NCBI RefSeq assembly: GCF_002288925.2
Contig: NW_022098031.1
Location: 11,251,251-11,315,250 of the forward strand
DNA: 64,000 nt
Direction: 5' to 3'
Source: Delphinapterus leucas
Taxonomy: Eukaryota; Chordata; Mammalia; Artiodactyla; Monodontidae
The notes beneath the pieces are model-generated. The model did no database searches and had not been told where the DNA came from. It was given only the letters and a program-made list of their open reading frames with translations. The stretch's first letter is position 1; every line of letters starts with the position of its first letter. Made by a program: the position numbers and the translations under genes. This document shows positions 21,180 through 33,420 of this stretch, one piece after another.

Positions 21180-21700
21180 AGAAAGATTTAAAAAGCACTC
21201 CTGTGAATAAGATGCACTAGTCATCAAACTATATGCCACAAAACAATCTAACAAGATAAATATATACCGCAAAAAGTTACAGATGCAAGGAGTGCATGAC
21301 AAAAATGCAATTATAACAGCAGACTTCAGTGTATCTCATTCAACATTAGCTCTAACACCTCCAAATAAGTAACAACATAGACTATATTGACAACAAGAAA
21401 CTCAAATATGTGACAGTGCATTTGTTACTATGTTGACAAAGCTTTGATAAAAGCTGGACATTTACTTGACCATAAAGAAAATTTTAATGAAAGTTTCAGC
21501 ATATATATTACAGGCCACAGTTCTGATCGTATTCAATAAAGTTAGAAATAAATATTTTTAAAGTGACTAAGAAAATCTCTAATAGTTGGAAATAAATATA
21601 TTCCTGGGTAACCTTCATATCAAAGAAGAAATAAAAAAGAAAGGTAAAATCTATATCAATTAGTAAAAAAATGAGATTCTTCATTAGCATAAGATTCTAA
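21180..21700 (+). mobile_element. Old L1M fragment (endonuclease to RT region)
   Basis: 'tttacttgaccataaagaaa', 'tcgtattcaataaagttaga aata' and 'gtaaccttcatatcaaagaa' follow the sense strand of the L1 ORF2 endonuclease end (the 'acatgttaggccacaa...' and 'tgggtcaaagaagaaat' region). It is highly diverged. Confidence 0.55.
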
Positions 21701-22079
21701 AAGGGAGTTAAAGTTGTTCCAAATTGGTAGCATCTTCTGGCTTCTGGCAGAAATAGACACATACACTCTACAGTAGAAAATATATCCATGTCAGGCCTCC
21801 AGGTTTCCTACTTATTAAGACAAATAGGAGGTTGCGATACAGGATAGCCAAGCTCACATGGAATCAAGGCACCTTAGGGAATATTCAATGGAAACCACAT
21901 ATAACATACTTAGACCTCTAAGAACTTCAGATTTTGAAGCTTATGGAATAGTTAAAAGATAAAATCATGAATATGAACAAGCAACAGAAAATTTTTTTAT
22001 AGAAAAGTAGAATGCTATAAATGAATATTAAAATAAAAAATAACGCAGGGGAAAAGTGAACCTGCACAATGGTGAAACT

Positions 22080-22680
22080 AGTGAACTAAAAAAAATCAGA
22101 AGAAATTATCCAGAATATGGCACAATGAGACAAAGATATGAAATATATTTTTAAAAAGGTAAGATCTATGGAATGTAGAATAATAATGTCCAACATATCT
22201 AATCTCAGAGAAAGAAGATGAAATAAAGAAGAGGAACATTTGAAGGGATTATGGCTATGAATCTCAGAGAATTACTCAGGATAAATAAGAAGAAACGCAC
22301 ATCCAGACACATCATAATGAAATGGATTATTATCAAAAGTGAAGAACAGCCAGAGAGAAAAGAGCGATCATCACAAGGGAGCAACAATTAGACCAACAGC
22401 AAACTTTATAGCAGCAGTGGGAGCCAGGAGCCAGTTGAATAATGTCTTCAAAATGTTGAGAGAAAATGACTGTCAGCCTAGAATAGTATACCCATCAAAA
22501 CTCTCTTGTAAGAGTGAAGGTGAAGGAAATATATTTTCAGAAAACAAAAGCTGAGTTTTATCATCATCAGACCTATATGAGAACACCTGATGAAATATGT
22601 ACTCTGGGAAGAAGGAAAGTAATGTCTGGGTTGGAAGGAAAAAGGTTGAACAAAGAACATGAATATAGATAAATCTAAAA
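22080..22680 (+). mobile_element. Old L1M/HAL1-like fragment
   Basis: 'cagacacatcataatgaaat', 'cagccagagagaaaagagcg', 'gcagcagtgggagccaggag', 'atgttgagagaaaatgactg', 'cctagaatagtatacccatc' and 'ttttcagaaaacaaaagctg' follow the ORF1 C-terminal coding order of HAL1/L1M elements. The 71-codon frame at 22339-22554 is a decayed piece of it. Confidence 0.65.
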
Positions 22681-23084
22681 TAAACTTTCCATGTTAATTT
22701 GACAGGTTAAAATGCAAACCTAAGCACTGGACAGGAACAGTATGTAAACTGGGAGTGGAGTGGGAGTGAGAAGATTTAAAGTGTTTCAAGAGTCTTGCAT
22801 TACTTGGGAAACAGGATAAAGTAGTGTTTAATTTTAGACCTTAAATTAAACATGGATTTGGTGAACCACTGGAAACATAAAGTGAAACAAATGGAGATAG
22901 AAGGTACAATTTCCTAACCGTAGGCAGATAAAAGGGAAAAATCAAATCCAACAAAAGCACAATGCGTAGAAATCAATATGGAAAAGGTTAGAAACAAGTC
23001 TAACTATATTAATTATCATAAGGAATATAATAAAACCATGGTAGCCAGTTAAAAGAATGCTGTATTGGGTTTAAAAATTCAGAT

Positions 23085-23600
23085 ATAAATTGTTTTACAA
23101 GGGACACAACATGTTCTTACACTGTCAAAGTTTCCTAAGAAGCCAATACAAGGAAGGGATCAGATTTGCAAGAGGTTTATTGGGGAAAATGCCTGTGGAA
23201 GATTTAGAGAAAGGGAGTAGGAGTATGAGGAGAGAACCTTCGAACAGTGAGGCAGGTCTGACACCTGTAAAAGGGAAGAGGGGGAAAAGAAGAATTGGAT
23301 AGTAAGAGCCCCAGACAGCAGCACAGTTCTGAGAAAGCCAGACCAATGGAGTCCATAGCAAAGAAGGACCATTAGAGTGATCCCATATTGGGCTTCAATG
23401 GCCCGTCTCTACTACCCGCACTGTTCTCAGTCCTTGGCTGAGAGCATCCCAGGTGAAGCATGTCCTTGGTGGGAAAATTGCGGTGGATTTGAAAGTGTGG
23501 CAACTGGAGGTCATCAGTCAACGACCTCTGTTGAAAGAAGATTTGAGCAGTGCACTATTGTGGTTGCCACAGACAGAAATGGTGAAACTTAAAGATGGGG
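23085..23600. other. Unassigned; possible old LTR
   Basis: The segment ('agaggtttattggggaaaat', 'gagaaagccagaccaatgga') has the look of an old LTR end but I cannot name a family. Overlapping frames on both strands (60-78 codons) show no domain. Confidence 0.3.
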
Positions 23601-23759
23601 AAAGATATACAAAGCTAATACTAACAAAAATAAGGTGAGGTGTCTATATTAAAAGTAGAAAAAATCGATTTTAAGACAAAAGGCTCTCTTTATGAAAATC
23701 AATCTCATTAGTTTCTGGTTTACCCTTCTTATATTTCTCTTTGCAGGAACATGTATATT

Positions 23760-23985
23760 TTTATTTGCCTTAAACGAAAGTTAACATACTATATTCTATT
23801 ATTAGGTTAACATACTATAGTTTATTATCTTATTAAGAACTATTATTCTTTTGCACTTTGCATTTTTCACTTCATAATATGCCATAGAAATCATTCCATA
23901 TCAGTTCATAAAGATATTCCTCATTATTTTATACACTCACATGGTACTTAACTGTAGGATATATCATAGTTTATTCAACGTGAAT
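23760..23985 (-). mobile_element. Old L1M 3' fragment, minus strand
   Basis: 'tttttcacttcataatatgc', 'catagaaatcattccatatc', 'agttcataaagatattcctc' and 'ataccatagtttattcaac'-like text is the complement of an L1M 3'UTR region. It is diverged. Confidence 0.55.
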
Positions 23986-25840
23986 CCGTAAAAAGAAACA
24001 TGTGAGGGACAAACTAGAATAGTGAAATTGCTTACCTATATGAGTGATGGGAAGCGAGTGGAGGAGGTGACGAGAGAGATGGAGTTACATTTCTGAGTGT
24101 GCCTTTTTATGTGATTTTGACTTTCAGAACATACTTAAAAATATTGTCTAATCACATCAACAAGAATGTGAAAAAACCTCTTCAAAATTGAATATAAACA
24201 GAAACAAATTTCAAATTAGTAACAAAATCACACGGAGTGGAGAAAATGAATAACCAAGTGACCTTCTAATACATACATTGAATTTTTATGTTTTATCAGA
24301 CTGAAGATAAAAAGAATTATAAACAGATATGAATTCCAATTAGTTTTTTTTTTTTTACAGTAGTATGGGTTAGCAATTTGAAACTGTAAAATTGAGATTG
24401 AACAAATGAGTAAATATACTGAGGAAATGAGAAGCAGTTTTTTTCACTTTGAATAAGAGCTACAGTATGGATAGAGAGATGATTGAAGCATCCGGAGTTG
24501 GACTGCAATTGGAGGTATTAGCATAAACTCATGGATTTTAAGATAAATGTAAATAGATAAAAATAAAGAAATATATGTTTGTGTATCTCTCACCCCCTCA
24601 GTACCCCAGGTTGTCTGCAGAAAGAGCCCAGAAATAAAGACATCTCAATAGCAGTGAGCACACCTATTTTGGTTACTAAGTGCCATTGCCCACAAAGAGG
24701 AAGTTGAGCTCCTTGGAATAATGTCTGATTCTATGGCTGTGACAGGAAAAGTACAAGATGAACCAGAAAAAGCAGAACATCATTAAAAAAAATAATGGGG
24801 ATGTGTCAAAAGGATTTAGGAGCCAGCATGAAGGGGCGGGGAGTTTCTAGATTAGAACCTTACTCTGTCTCTGGGAGAAATGCTCCTTTGTTCTCTGTGG
24901 AGCCTGGTTTCATTTTCTGAAAAATTCTTTTTTTTCCCCCTGATATTCTCCACAGCCCATCTGAAGTGGGATTTAGGAATTATCCAAAAGGTTTCTAGAG
25001 TTTTCACTGCTTATTATTTTGCCCATGGAATTTTGAGGTTCCAAGGGTTTTAAGACTTGGATAATGACTGGACAATTGTAGCGGTTTCTTTGGCAGCAAA
25101 GATCCCTCAGAAACATAGTAGAATTTTGATCTATTTGTTTCCATTCAGTCCCATGTATCAAGACTCACATCCCAAATTCATTCCTAAAGGTCATATGACT
25201 TAAACATATGACTGTTTCCTCTCCCCATGTCCCTATTTTCCAACTTAATGGTGTCTGCTTTGGATGCATTTGAAAGAATAGGCTTGGGTGGGACTTTAAT
25301 AGCCTTATGCTGATATTTGCCACAGGACTGAATCACTTTATTTAACTTCGGATTCTTAATAGTCCTCTGTTTCTCAAAGATTTTATTATTCAGTTTTTTA
25401 CTTCTTAGATGCTAGAGGATTTAGCTTTTTCATCCTTGTGATTTCCAACTGTGATTTCAAATCAGCCAATTTTTGCATAAGATTGTTTTCTGTTTGTTCT
25501 GATATACCTTGCTAAAAGCAGCAAGAAAAGGTGCCGTGCATTAATACTCTTTCCAACCACTTCTCCTGAAGACACAGGCTCAGTAAGCATATAGTCTGTC
25601 TGAGTTATGACAGGTGGCAATTTAGCAAATATTTTGCCTCTGTATAGTATTGACTTCCACTTTTTCCAGCCTGTGTTATCTTTCCTCACTGCCTACACTT
25701 GACCTCCAAGCCAATGTAATTTGATTTTTGTTGTAAGAGCACTCTATGTTAAGGGGAAGCTCTCTGTATTAACTAGGATAGCATCACCTACTGCAACATG
25801 TAAACCCTAACCTGTCAGTTATACCTACCTAACATAATGG
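23986..25840. other. Unassigned sequence
   Basis: No confidently named feature. The stretch 24590-24900 (from 'ctcaccccctcagtacccca') has repeat-like wording, but I could not place it. Confidence 0.4.
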
Positions 25841-25844
25841 TCCA

Positions 25845-26075
25845 CTGAGTGCCCTGGTTGCTGCGCAGTTTTCCTTTACACAGTAATTCAATCCAGGGCC
25901 TCAGATTCCTTCCATCTTATGCCCCTAGAGTCTTGCTGTCCTCACCTCCAACCAATGGATGGGAAATGAGATCATGCAACCTAAAAGTGACACACAGCAC
26001 TTCAGCTCACATTCCATTGGTAAGAAGTAGTAACATAACCCATGGTTGAGTGACAACTCCACATTCTGGAAGAGG
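25845..26075 (-). mobile_element. Mammalian interspersed repeat fragment, family not assigned
   Basis: 'cagttttcctttacacagta attc', 'cctcagattccttccatctt', 'agtgacacacagcacttcag' and 'ctcacattccattgg' recall a repeated mammalian LTR-like sequence in reverse. The family name is unknown to me. Confidence 0.45.
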
Positions 26076-26527
26076 AAGCACAAATTGTATGTAGAGAGCT
26101 GGCTTTCTCTACCACTGTTTGCAATCAGTACTACATAACCCTTTGGTTAAACTTAAACAGTCAGCTGCACAAAACCTGACTTGCTTGTCTGCTTTCTCTC
26201 CCAACATTGGTCAAAGTAACCTTTTTTCTCTACAGTAAAGTCAAATCCCTAATGTAAAAATAAAATTTTATTGAGTGTAAGGCTTTGCTTCTGTTAAACT
26301 TCATCATGGCAGTAGCATCTCTGTTAAGATGGTCATAGTTTAAAGAACATATTTTATTGAGTAAAACTTTGTAACAGAACGTAGAAATAATGCAGCTGGT
26401 GTTTTCAGTGTGATTTTTAGGATTTGCTCTCTACTTTGTTGCGCTATTCTGTCCAGAATAATTTGTGCTCTCAAGGCTTCCACCACTCTCACATTTCTCA
26501 GAGAGGCAATGTAATGGTATGCAGGCA

Positions 26528-26953
26528 TGTTACGGATTGAACAGGGTTCACCAAAAACGTACATTGAAGTCCTAACCCCCATTATCTCAAAATGCGACCT
26601 TATTAGGAAATAGGGTCATTTCAGAGGTAATTAGTTAAGATGAGGTCATTAGGGCAATCCCTAATCCAATATGACTAGTGTCCTTGTAAAAGGAGGTAAG
26701 CTGATGTGGAGGCAGACACACAGGAAGACAGCCATGTGATGAAGAAGGCAGAGATTGGAGTGGTGCAGCTATAAGCCTCCACTAGAAGCCGGGAAGAGGG
26801 AAGGAAGGACTCTACCCAGAGCCTTAGAGGGGACATGGTCCTGCTAACACCTTGAGTTGGGACTTCTAGCATTCTGAATGTGAGGAAATAAATTTCTGCT
26901 TTTATAAGTCCCCGGTTGTGCTATTGTTTTTTCAGCTCTAAAACACTAATACA
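26528..26953 (+). mobile_element. MaLR LTR, MLT1-type, plus strand
   Basis: A near-complete MLT1 LTR: tgttacggattgaac start, 'gaagtcctaacccccattat', 'gaccttattaggaaatag', 'taattagttaagatgaggtc', 'ccaatatgactagtgtcctt', 'ggcagagattggagtggtgc', 'aataaatttctgctttta' (polyadenylation signal) and the end at ...cactaataca. It is solo, with no internal region. Confidence 0.92.
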
Positions 26954-26969
26954 TGGTTGTGTATTAAGA

Positions 26970-27140
26970 GATCCGAGGCTGAATACCACTTTTCTCATTT
27001 ACCCTCCATATGGTCCTGGGCAAGATGCCTTACTTTTCAGAACCTATTCCCTCAACCATAAAATGGGGCAGACCTTTCGGGACCGTTAGGAGAAATCTTT
27101 AGCATAAGTCCTGTCACACTGTAAGTGCTGGGTTAGGGGA
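26970..27140 (+). mobile_element. MIR SINE fragment, plus strand
   Basis: 'tggtcctgggcaagatgcct', 'accataaaatggggcaga' and 'cctgtcacactgtaagtgct' match the 3' half of MIR. Confidence 0.6.
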
Positions 27141-27379
27141 AGTTATTGTGGCTTGTTGCTTGTTGGCATATTGAGAGCATAGTGTTTGGATATTGTTCAG
27201 ATGTCACTGCTGTAGCTTGGAACCTAAGAAAGAATTTCTTCTGCACAGTATGGATTTGTACACCGAGGTATCTCTGTATTCTGCCACTCAGACAACAATC
27301 ACTCCACACACAGACAAAATGAGCTATTTAGCTTTGGCCTCAGAGCAGGCAAACTCTTCTGTGAGAAAGGATCAAGAAG

Positions 27380-27730
27380 GATACAGTAATGCAGTCGATT
27401 CAGTAGTTAAAGAAATACTTCCTGAGCACTTAACATAGTCCCTGGCACTGCTCCAAGCCCAAGTGATGCAACGAGGAGAAAGGCAACATCCTCTTACAGA
27501 TAATTTATAGGCAGGGTCAGGTGATGAGTCTTTTGAGGGCAGTGCCATGAGAGAGCTCAGGGAAGGGCATCTGTAGTGGCCCCGGAAGCCAGGAAAGGCT
27601 TCCTGGAGAAACTGCTCACTCAACTGAGCCCCCAGGTGGGAGTACTCATATTCAGATGAATAGGGATGTTTGGGGCACAAATACTCCAAGCAGAGGGAGT
27701 AAACCAGGAGCAAAGGCCCTATAATGGGTT
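27380..27730 (-). mobile_element. L2-like/ancient repeat, minus strand (probable)
   Basis: 'tacttcctgagcacttaaca', 'cctggcactgctcc', 'gccaggaaaggcttcctgga' and 'aaccaggagcaaaggcccta' resemble common reverse-strand L2-associated text. The frame at 27372-27713 is a by-product. Confidence 0.45.
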
Positions 27731-29560
27731 AGCTTCCTGGGAATTTCTCCACAGCCCCTAAGAGTAGTTCTGTAGTCATATTTGTATGTTCTTGTGTATT
27801 TGAAGATATAATTGCCCTAGACTTGGAAAGTGTAACTCATTTAAGGCAACTGAGTCTTGTCTTCCTTTACAATCTTGCCATCTATTATGGTCTCCAGTTT
27901 GCTCCCCAAAATGCTTTTACTGCACTTTTTCAGTTGAAAAACAATTCTTCTGGATAAAATAATATAAAATAAAATAAGCAGTACAGCCTTTTTGCCTTTA
28001 TTCTGTTATTTGTTAACAGGGTGCTATCTCCCCTAAACAGTAGATGTAGTCCTCCCTTGCTTCTTTTATTTTCCAAATGTAGCTTTAAAAAATCATTTTG
28101 CTTTTTTTCTTTAGCATTTTTTTAAACCTTGGTTCATGATGTGCCTCAATTTTCTGAAAGCTACTTTTACAGATTTGTTTCTCCCATTTGCATTTGTGCT
28201 TGCTCAAATTGTGAAGCCCCTATTGTGAAGTATGTATATGTGAAGATGTTCTTTTCAAACATGAGTTCATCAGAGAGGCACCCCACTCCATGACCATATG
28301 GCTCTCTTTAAATGCCACTCCCCACCATCTTCATTATTTTCATTTAAACTTGAGCTTCAGTTGTTCAAATATTTTTTTTAATTTTAGAGCTTTCCATGTC
28401 CCTTGAGCCATGTCTCGCTTTCAGATCTCTTGCCGTGAGATTATACCTATGCTTTTGAAACTTGCCTTCCTAAAATGTAAGGAACAGCCCTAATAATTCC
28501 CAGAGTTCTCTTCATTGATCATGGTAGCTACCAAGATGTCCTAGAAATGTAGACGCTGGGAGAAATTCCTTAACATGTGTAACAGGATATTGAATACAAG
28601 TTTTCCCATTGTCTTGGAGCTTCACAGATGCCCCAAATGCTGCAAACACCTGGTGACATGTTCTCCCACATTCCAAAGGAAGGGCCAGCCACCTCTGCTG
28701 AACATGCAAAGAGCATGGTCCAAAGTGAGTTATGCCACAAAAGTTCTTCCCCTACCTTGTATAAAGCTGTATTAGACAAGATGAAAAACATCATTGAGAT
28801 ACTGAAGTAGCTGGTAGGGAGGTCCTCTTTGGTGAGAGTAGTCAGTGTGCTGAGAGTTTCCACCTAACTTTCCCATAAAAAGAGAAGGGAGCGGTGAGCT
28901 TTCCCTTCCTTAAGTCAGTTGAGGTTGACTTCAAAAAACCAAAGCAAAACATAAAAGTGTGAAGAGCTTGGCATGTGATCTGTAGCCAGCTGCTCTTCAG
29001 AGCCAAGGACAGGGTAGTGTTGAGAATGGTCCAGATGCTGGTGAGCCTGACATGGATCACATGGAAGGTGAATGGGTGGTTTGTCTTGAGTTGAGAGGAC
29101 CTTTGCTCAAGACACTGCTGGTTTGTGCAAGGTGACCTCGACAGAGTGGGAACTACCAGCAACCAGGGGCTTGGAGGGAGTTACAAGACCTACCAGAGGA
29201 GTTGCAGCCCACATCAAGGAAACTGTAGGCAAGAGCTCACCAGCAACGCAAGCTCTAAAGAACCCACAGCGTTACTCTATGGAGAAAAAAAAATCAATGT
29301 TTGGCAGTTGCCACATCCAAAGAGCACTAATGACAGGTTTCAACTGAACCAATCAAGTAAGGAATTTTTTCCCCATATCTCATCTCTTTCCTCCAAGTCC
29401 AGCCCTGAAGGAACTAAGTACAGATAAGTCAATGGGGGATGAAAAGTAGATGAACGAATGGAGAAGCAGCAGTCAGGTGTGGGAGAGACAGCTGGCAGTC
29501 CACCATGGATTGTGCTCTCTTTCCATAAGTATATCATACAAGAAAGTGACTGCACACCAT
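27731..29560. other. Unassigned sequence
   Basis: No family recognised. Overlapping frames near 28570-29430 (up to 106 codons on both strands) lack domains and start/splice context. Two-strand overlap of this kind is typical of noncoding DNA. Confidence 0.4.
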
Positions 29561-30208
29561 GAGGTTACCTTTTCCAAAGACAATGTCCTTTGCATCTATA
29601 TGAGGGCACGTGACTCATTTCTGCCCAGTGGAATGTGGATGAAAGTGATGTGTGTTACTTGCTACCCTGGCTTCCCATAAATCTTCCATGTTTTCACTTC
29701 CCCTGCTTGTGTCAGCTGGATGTTGATATCCAGGTTGTGGCACACACTATAAATACCTTACCCATGTGCCACTAGCCCTCAATATTTAAGTGCACACCAA
29801 TCTATATTTCAACAGTCTGCACTTGAGTCTCTTTACCTGAAGGCTTTCTCTAGCCACTGGAGGCTTCTTTGCTCATATATATGGCAGTGGAAATGCCAGA
29901 GAATCAGCACCCCTCCCAGTATGTGAACAGTCCTAAGCCAATGACTGTTTGGAATTGGTGGATAAATACCCCAGCCTTCTTCTCCTTGGGTGAGATAGCA
30001 TTGAGGTACATATTCTATACTGTTTCCCAACAGGATCAAGTTCTAGTTGCCCTCCATTATAACTTGTGTAATCATTATTGTCTTATTTCTGTATCTCACT
30101 TCTCTACTCTTTAGAGATTGCTTGTGATTGCCTCCCCAATAAAAACTACTTTTGGTCAAATCCTTATTTCAGCATCTGCTTCTCGGGAAACCCAGACTAA
30201 GTAAGACC
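29561..30208 (+). mobile_element. LTR-like mammalian repeat (shares its end with 13010-13565)
   Basis: 'gggcacgtgactcatttctg', 'cccagtggaatgtgga', 'gataaataccccagccttct', 'ccaataaaaactac' (a polyadenylation-like signal) and 'gggaaacccagactaagtaa' follow the order of a mammalian LTR or LTR-like repeat. There may be two merged elements (29561-29760 and 29760-30208). Confidence 0.5.
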
Positions 30209-31530
30209 AGGGAAATTTTTGGAAACTACATTACTGAAAGTAGCTGAGCCTCAGACATCTTATTAGATCCTTGAATGACTAGGTGGAGCAGAGCCCCCTC
30301 CTTTTGCCAGCACCACATTTCTCCAAACTCACCACAGCTGATTCCACATTTTATGAGCAAAAACTAAATTTCCATTGTGCTAATAAACCACTGTTACTTC
30401 AGGATTTATCTGTTATAGAACTTCAACTAACATGCTGTATGTGCCCCACTTTCCCTCTGACAGGTTTCCAAACATAAAGCAGATCCAGGCCAGGGAAAGG
30501 GAAAAGTTTTAAATTAGATGAGAGCTTGCAATTTTCATATTACTCTGGCTGGAGTGTGTGTGTGTGTGTTGAAAATGAAACTCATGATTTACTATCTGAG
30601 AATGACCAAGATTTCATCCAGGGATGAGGAAGAACAGGTTGAAAGAATATTTTTTAAAATAAAGTTGCTTTCTGCTTGTATCCCACTGAGTTCAGCCCTT
30701 TCAATAAACTGGTTATAAGTTAGGCATGTTTCTTTGATTCAGTAGAAGTAGCTACACTGATAGTTCAGTGTGAGCTAACAAAACAATATAAAAAAAGGTT
30801 TTTCTTGGCAAATTAAACATTGCCATGTTTAATTTTATTAGTTTTCCACTTGACCATGCATCATTGAAAAAATGTAGCTATATGAATAAATGAATATTAC
30901 TCCACCTCTGATATTAGCCTACCACTATTTTACTTACATGAAAGAGAAAGAAATTTTAGTTATGAACTTTGAGTTTGGAAGTTTTCATGAAAAATTCTAA
31001 GCCTCCCACTCTCTCCTCCCTATAACCTAGATGCTGTGTTTCTTTCTAGCTCCTTTGGGATGAAAGCTTTGGTGGAAATGGGTGCTTTGCTGTCAACTTC
31101 CCTTTACTTTCTGGGCACAGTCACCTGTTTAACACATGGCCCATGCTCTTTTATTCCTTCCCCAACCTTTCATCTGATGAAGAAGGCAGGGACAGCAGGG
31201 TCATTCCCAGATGTAGCCCTCTGGGGTCCCACTCTCCTGTAATGGGAATTAAGACAATAGTGACATCAAGAGAACAAACTGGAAGAGATTCTGAGTGCTC
31301 ATGCAAACAAACAAACAAACCACAAACAAAATTTTCAAAGGAGAAAAAATAGCTCTAGTTCATGAATGCAAAATAATAGAATGGCTAAGGTCAAAATGGA
31401 AGCCAACAGTTTATGAGTCTTAGTTTTACCCTAATATTTTTGTACCATAAAAGGACACCTTCAAATTAAGTGAGATGTCATTTTATCAACAAGGTGAGAT
31501 TAAAAATCTAAATTTCTTTGGAGTAATAAT
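30209..31530. other. Unassigned sequence with small simple repeats
   Basis: It contains a (gt)6-type run at 30556-30570 and a (caaa)n run at about 31303-31328. No gene is seen. Confidence 0.45.
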
Positions 31531-31740
31531 AATATATTACATTTATTGAGTATCCACTGTGTGCCAAGTATTGTTCAAGGCACTATGTATATTCTAACTC
31601 ATTTTATCTTTATGATACACTCTGCTAGGCAAGGATTCTCCTTATATCTATTTTATAGACAAGAAACTGAAGAATTGAGAGGGCAAGAAAATTGTTCCAA
31701 GTCACAGTGCTCAGAGGTATGGAGTTTTGATTTGACTTAA
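31531..31740 (-). mobile_element. MIR SINE, minus strand
   Basis: 'atttattgagtatccactgt', 'gtgccaagtattgttcaagg', 'tattttatagacaagaaact' and 'agtcacagtgctcagagg' read as the complement of MIR. Confidence 0.75.
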
Positions 31741-31769
31741 GGGAGGCTGGATTTCAAGCCCTGGGATGA

Positions 31770-31925
31770 ACCACTGCTGCTTGGTGAGGCCCCACACAGT
31801 GCCAGCCCTGGAGCCAGGCACTTCACCTTGATTTAACCCTCAAAACAATCTTCAAGATAGCATTCTCTAGGGACAAATGAAGGTGCAAAGGCTCAAAGGT
31901 TAAGAAACTTGCCAAGTCTATATTT
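31770..31925 (-). mobile_element. Second MIR-like fragment, minus strand
   Basis: 'gagccaggcacttcaccttg', 'aaccctcaaaacaatcttca' and 'ggttaagaaacttgccaagt' match the MIR complement. It follows the previous MIR in the same orientation, so two separate MIRs, or one MIR with an internal duplication, are possible. Confidence 0.6.
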
Positions 31926-32514
31926 ATAATCTGATCTTCAAAACACTCTTACTTAACCTTGGGGTGACCTTGTAATTTATTGCCTAAAGTCAGGGCACTT
32001 TTAAGAGTGAAAAGGGACATTGTTAACAATTACACTGGCACAGTAGGCATAAAGCAGAGCTCTCGCGGGCACGCCGCGATGTGTGATCACCCTGTACTCT
32101 TCTGAGCCTGGCCAGCTGATGATATTCCACCTCACATCTCTAAAGAGTTCTTCCTAAGGACAGAAGAGAAAAGTGTTTCCCCAGGGTTTGTGAACCGACA
32201 CGACCCTTCTCCTCCCCTCTCCCTATGTGTTGATTTCCCCTTTGGAAGCCCTGTTTGACCAACTTCCTCTTCTCTACTTCAACTCTTTAAAAAAAAAAAA
32301 AAAAAGACCACGATTAGATCTTTTAAATGTATTTTCTTCAAGTGTGAAGTGACAGTTTATTGGAGCCCTGGAGAAAATAACATCCTTTCAACTAACAGAA
32401 CTGAATGAAATGGGAGGAAAGAACAGCGAGGACTAATAATTTAAAGAGAAATTTATAGGTCTGCTGCTCTCATGACTAAGAAATAATTTGCTGTGTGCAG
32501 CTTTGGGGGCAAGG

Positions 32515-32655
32515 AAATAGTGCTCAAAACCAGCTGTGCATGGGAATCTCCTCTGGCATTAAAAACAATACAGATGCCCAAGTCTCATCCCAGGCGTACT
32601 GAATCCAAGCTTTAGAGGAGTGAACTCTTCAGAGTCCCACCAGTGAATCTGATTC
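32515..32655 (+). mobile_element. MER5-type hAT-Charlie remnant
   Basis: 'gctgtgcatgggaatctcct', 'ctggcattaaaaacaataca' and 'agtgaatctgattcacagcc' recall MER5-type elements (the 'cacctgggaacttgttaaaaatgca' region and 'ctgattcagtaggtctgggg'). It lacks clear termini. Confidence 0.5.
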
Positions 32656-33224
32656 ACAGCCAGGGGAGGGGGAAATCATTAAATCCCCCTGACCCTAGTA
32701 GAAACATGGAACATGCATATTCATATTCATCTTGCACTGTTATAGTCACCAAACAATTCATCCTGGGTTTTCTTCAGCATATTTTAGACAGAACTGTTTT
32801 TGGTTGCTTTTTTAATCTGAAATAGACCTCACCTTTCAGATCTGTTTAAAGTTTTTGCAGTTTTTCATGGTTCCTTTCTCTTATTCTTTAACACGTCTTC
32901 ATTCTCTGCATCTTCTAATACATATGTACACACATACAAACATATATATGCATGTATATGCATATATATTATAGATAATTCAGGTAAATACATTCACATG
33001 TGTATAATTCAGATAAACACATACATATCTTTTTCATTGAAAGTCATGCTGTGTTGACTTTATTTATTGTCAGTATTAGGAAAGGCCTCTTGATATTGTC
33101 TTTGATTTTTACTTAAATTATAGAAAATAAATATCTGGTAAAACAATTTAAAGAAATCCCATGCATTAATTTTTTTAAATCATAGAACTGTTTTGTTTTG
33201 CTTCCCACTGATTCTTTTTCCCAA
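32656..33224. repeat. A+T-rich sequence with ATAT/GTAT low complexity
   Basis: Alternating catata/tgtata text at about 32918-32970 and a similar block to 33030. No gene. Confidence 0.6.
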
Positions 33225-33420
33225 CATGCCATTATGAAAATTTTAAAACATACAGCATAATTGAAAGACTTTTAAAGTAAACATCGATGTACCCACCACC
33301 TTGATTCTACCATGAACATTGTACTCCACTTCCACTATCACATATCTATTAATCTATTATACCTCCAGTAGATCTACTAATCCATCTTATTTTTGAAGCA
33401 TTTTATAATATATTTATACA
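33225..33420 (-). mobile_element. Old L1M 3'UTR-like fragment
   Basis: 'aattttaaaacatacagcat', 'aaacatcgatgtacccacca' and 'ccttgattctaccatgaaca' resemble the old L1 (L1MC/ME) 3'UTR text '...catgtacccatcacccagc...'. Confidence 0.45.
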
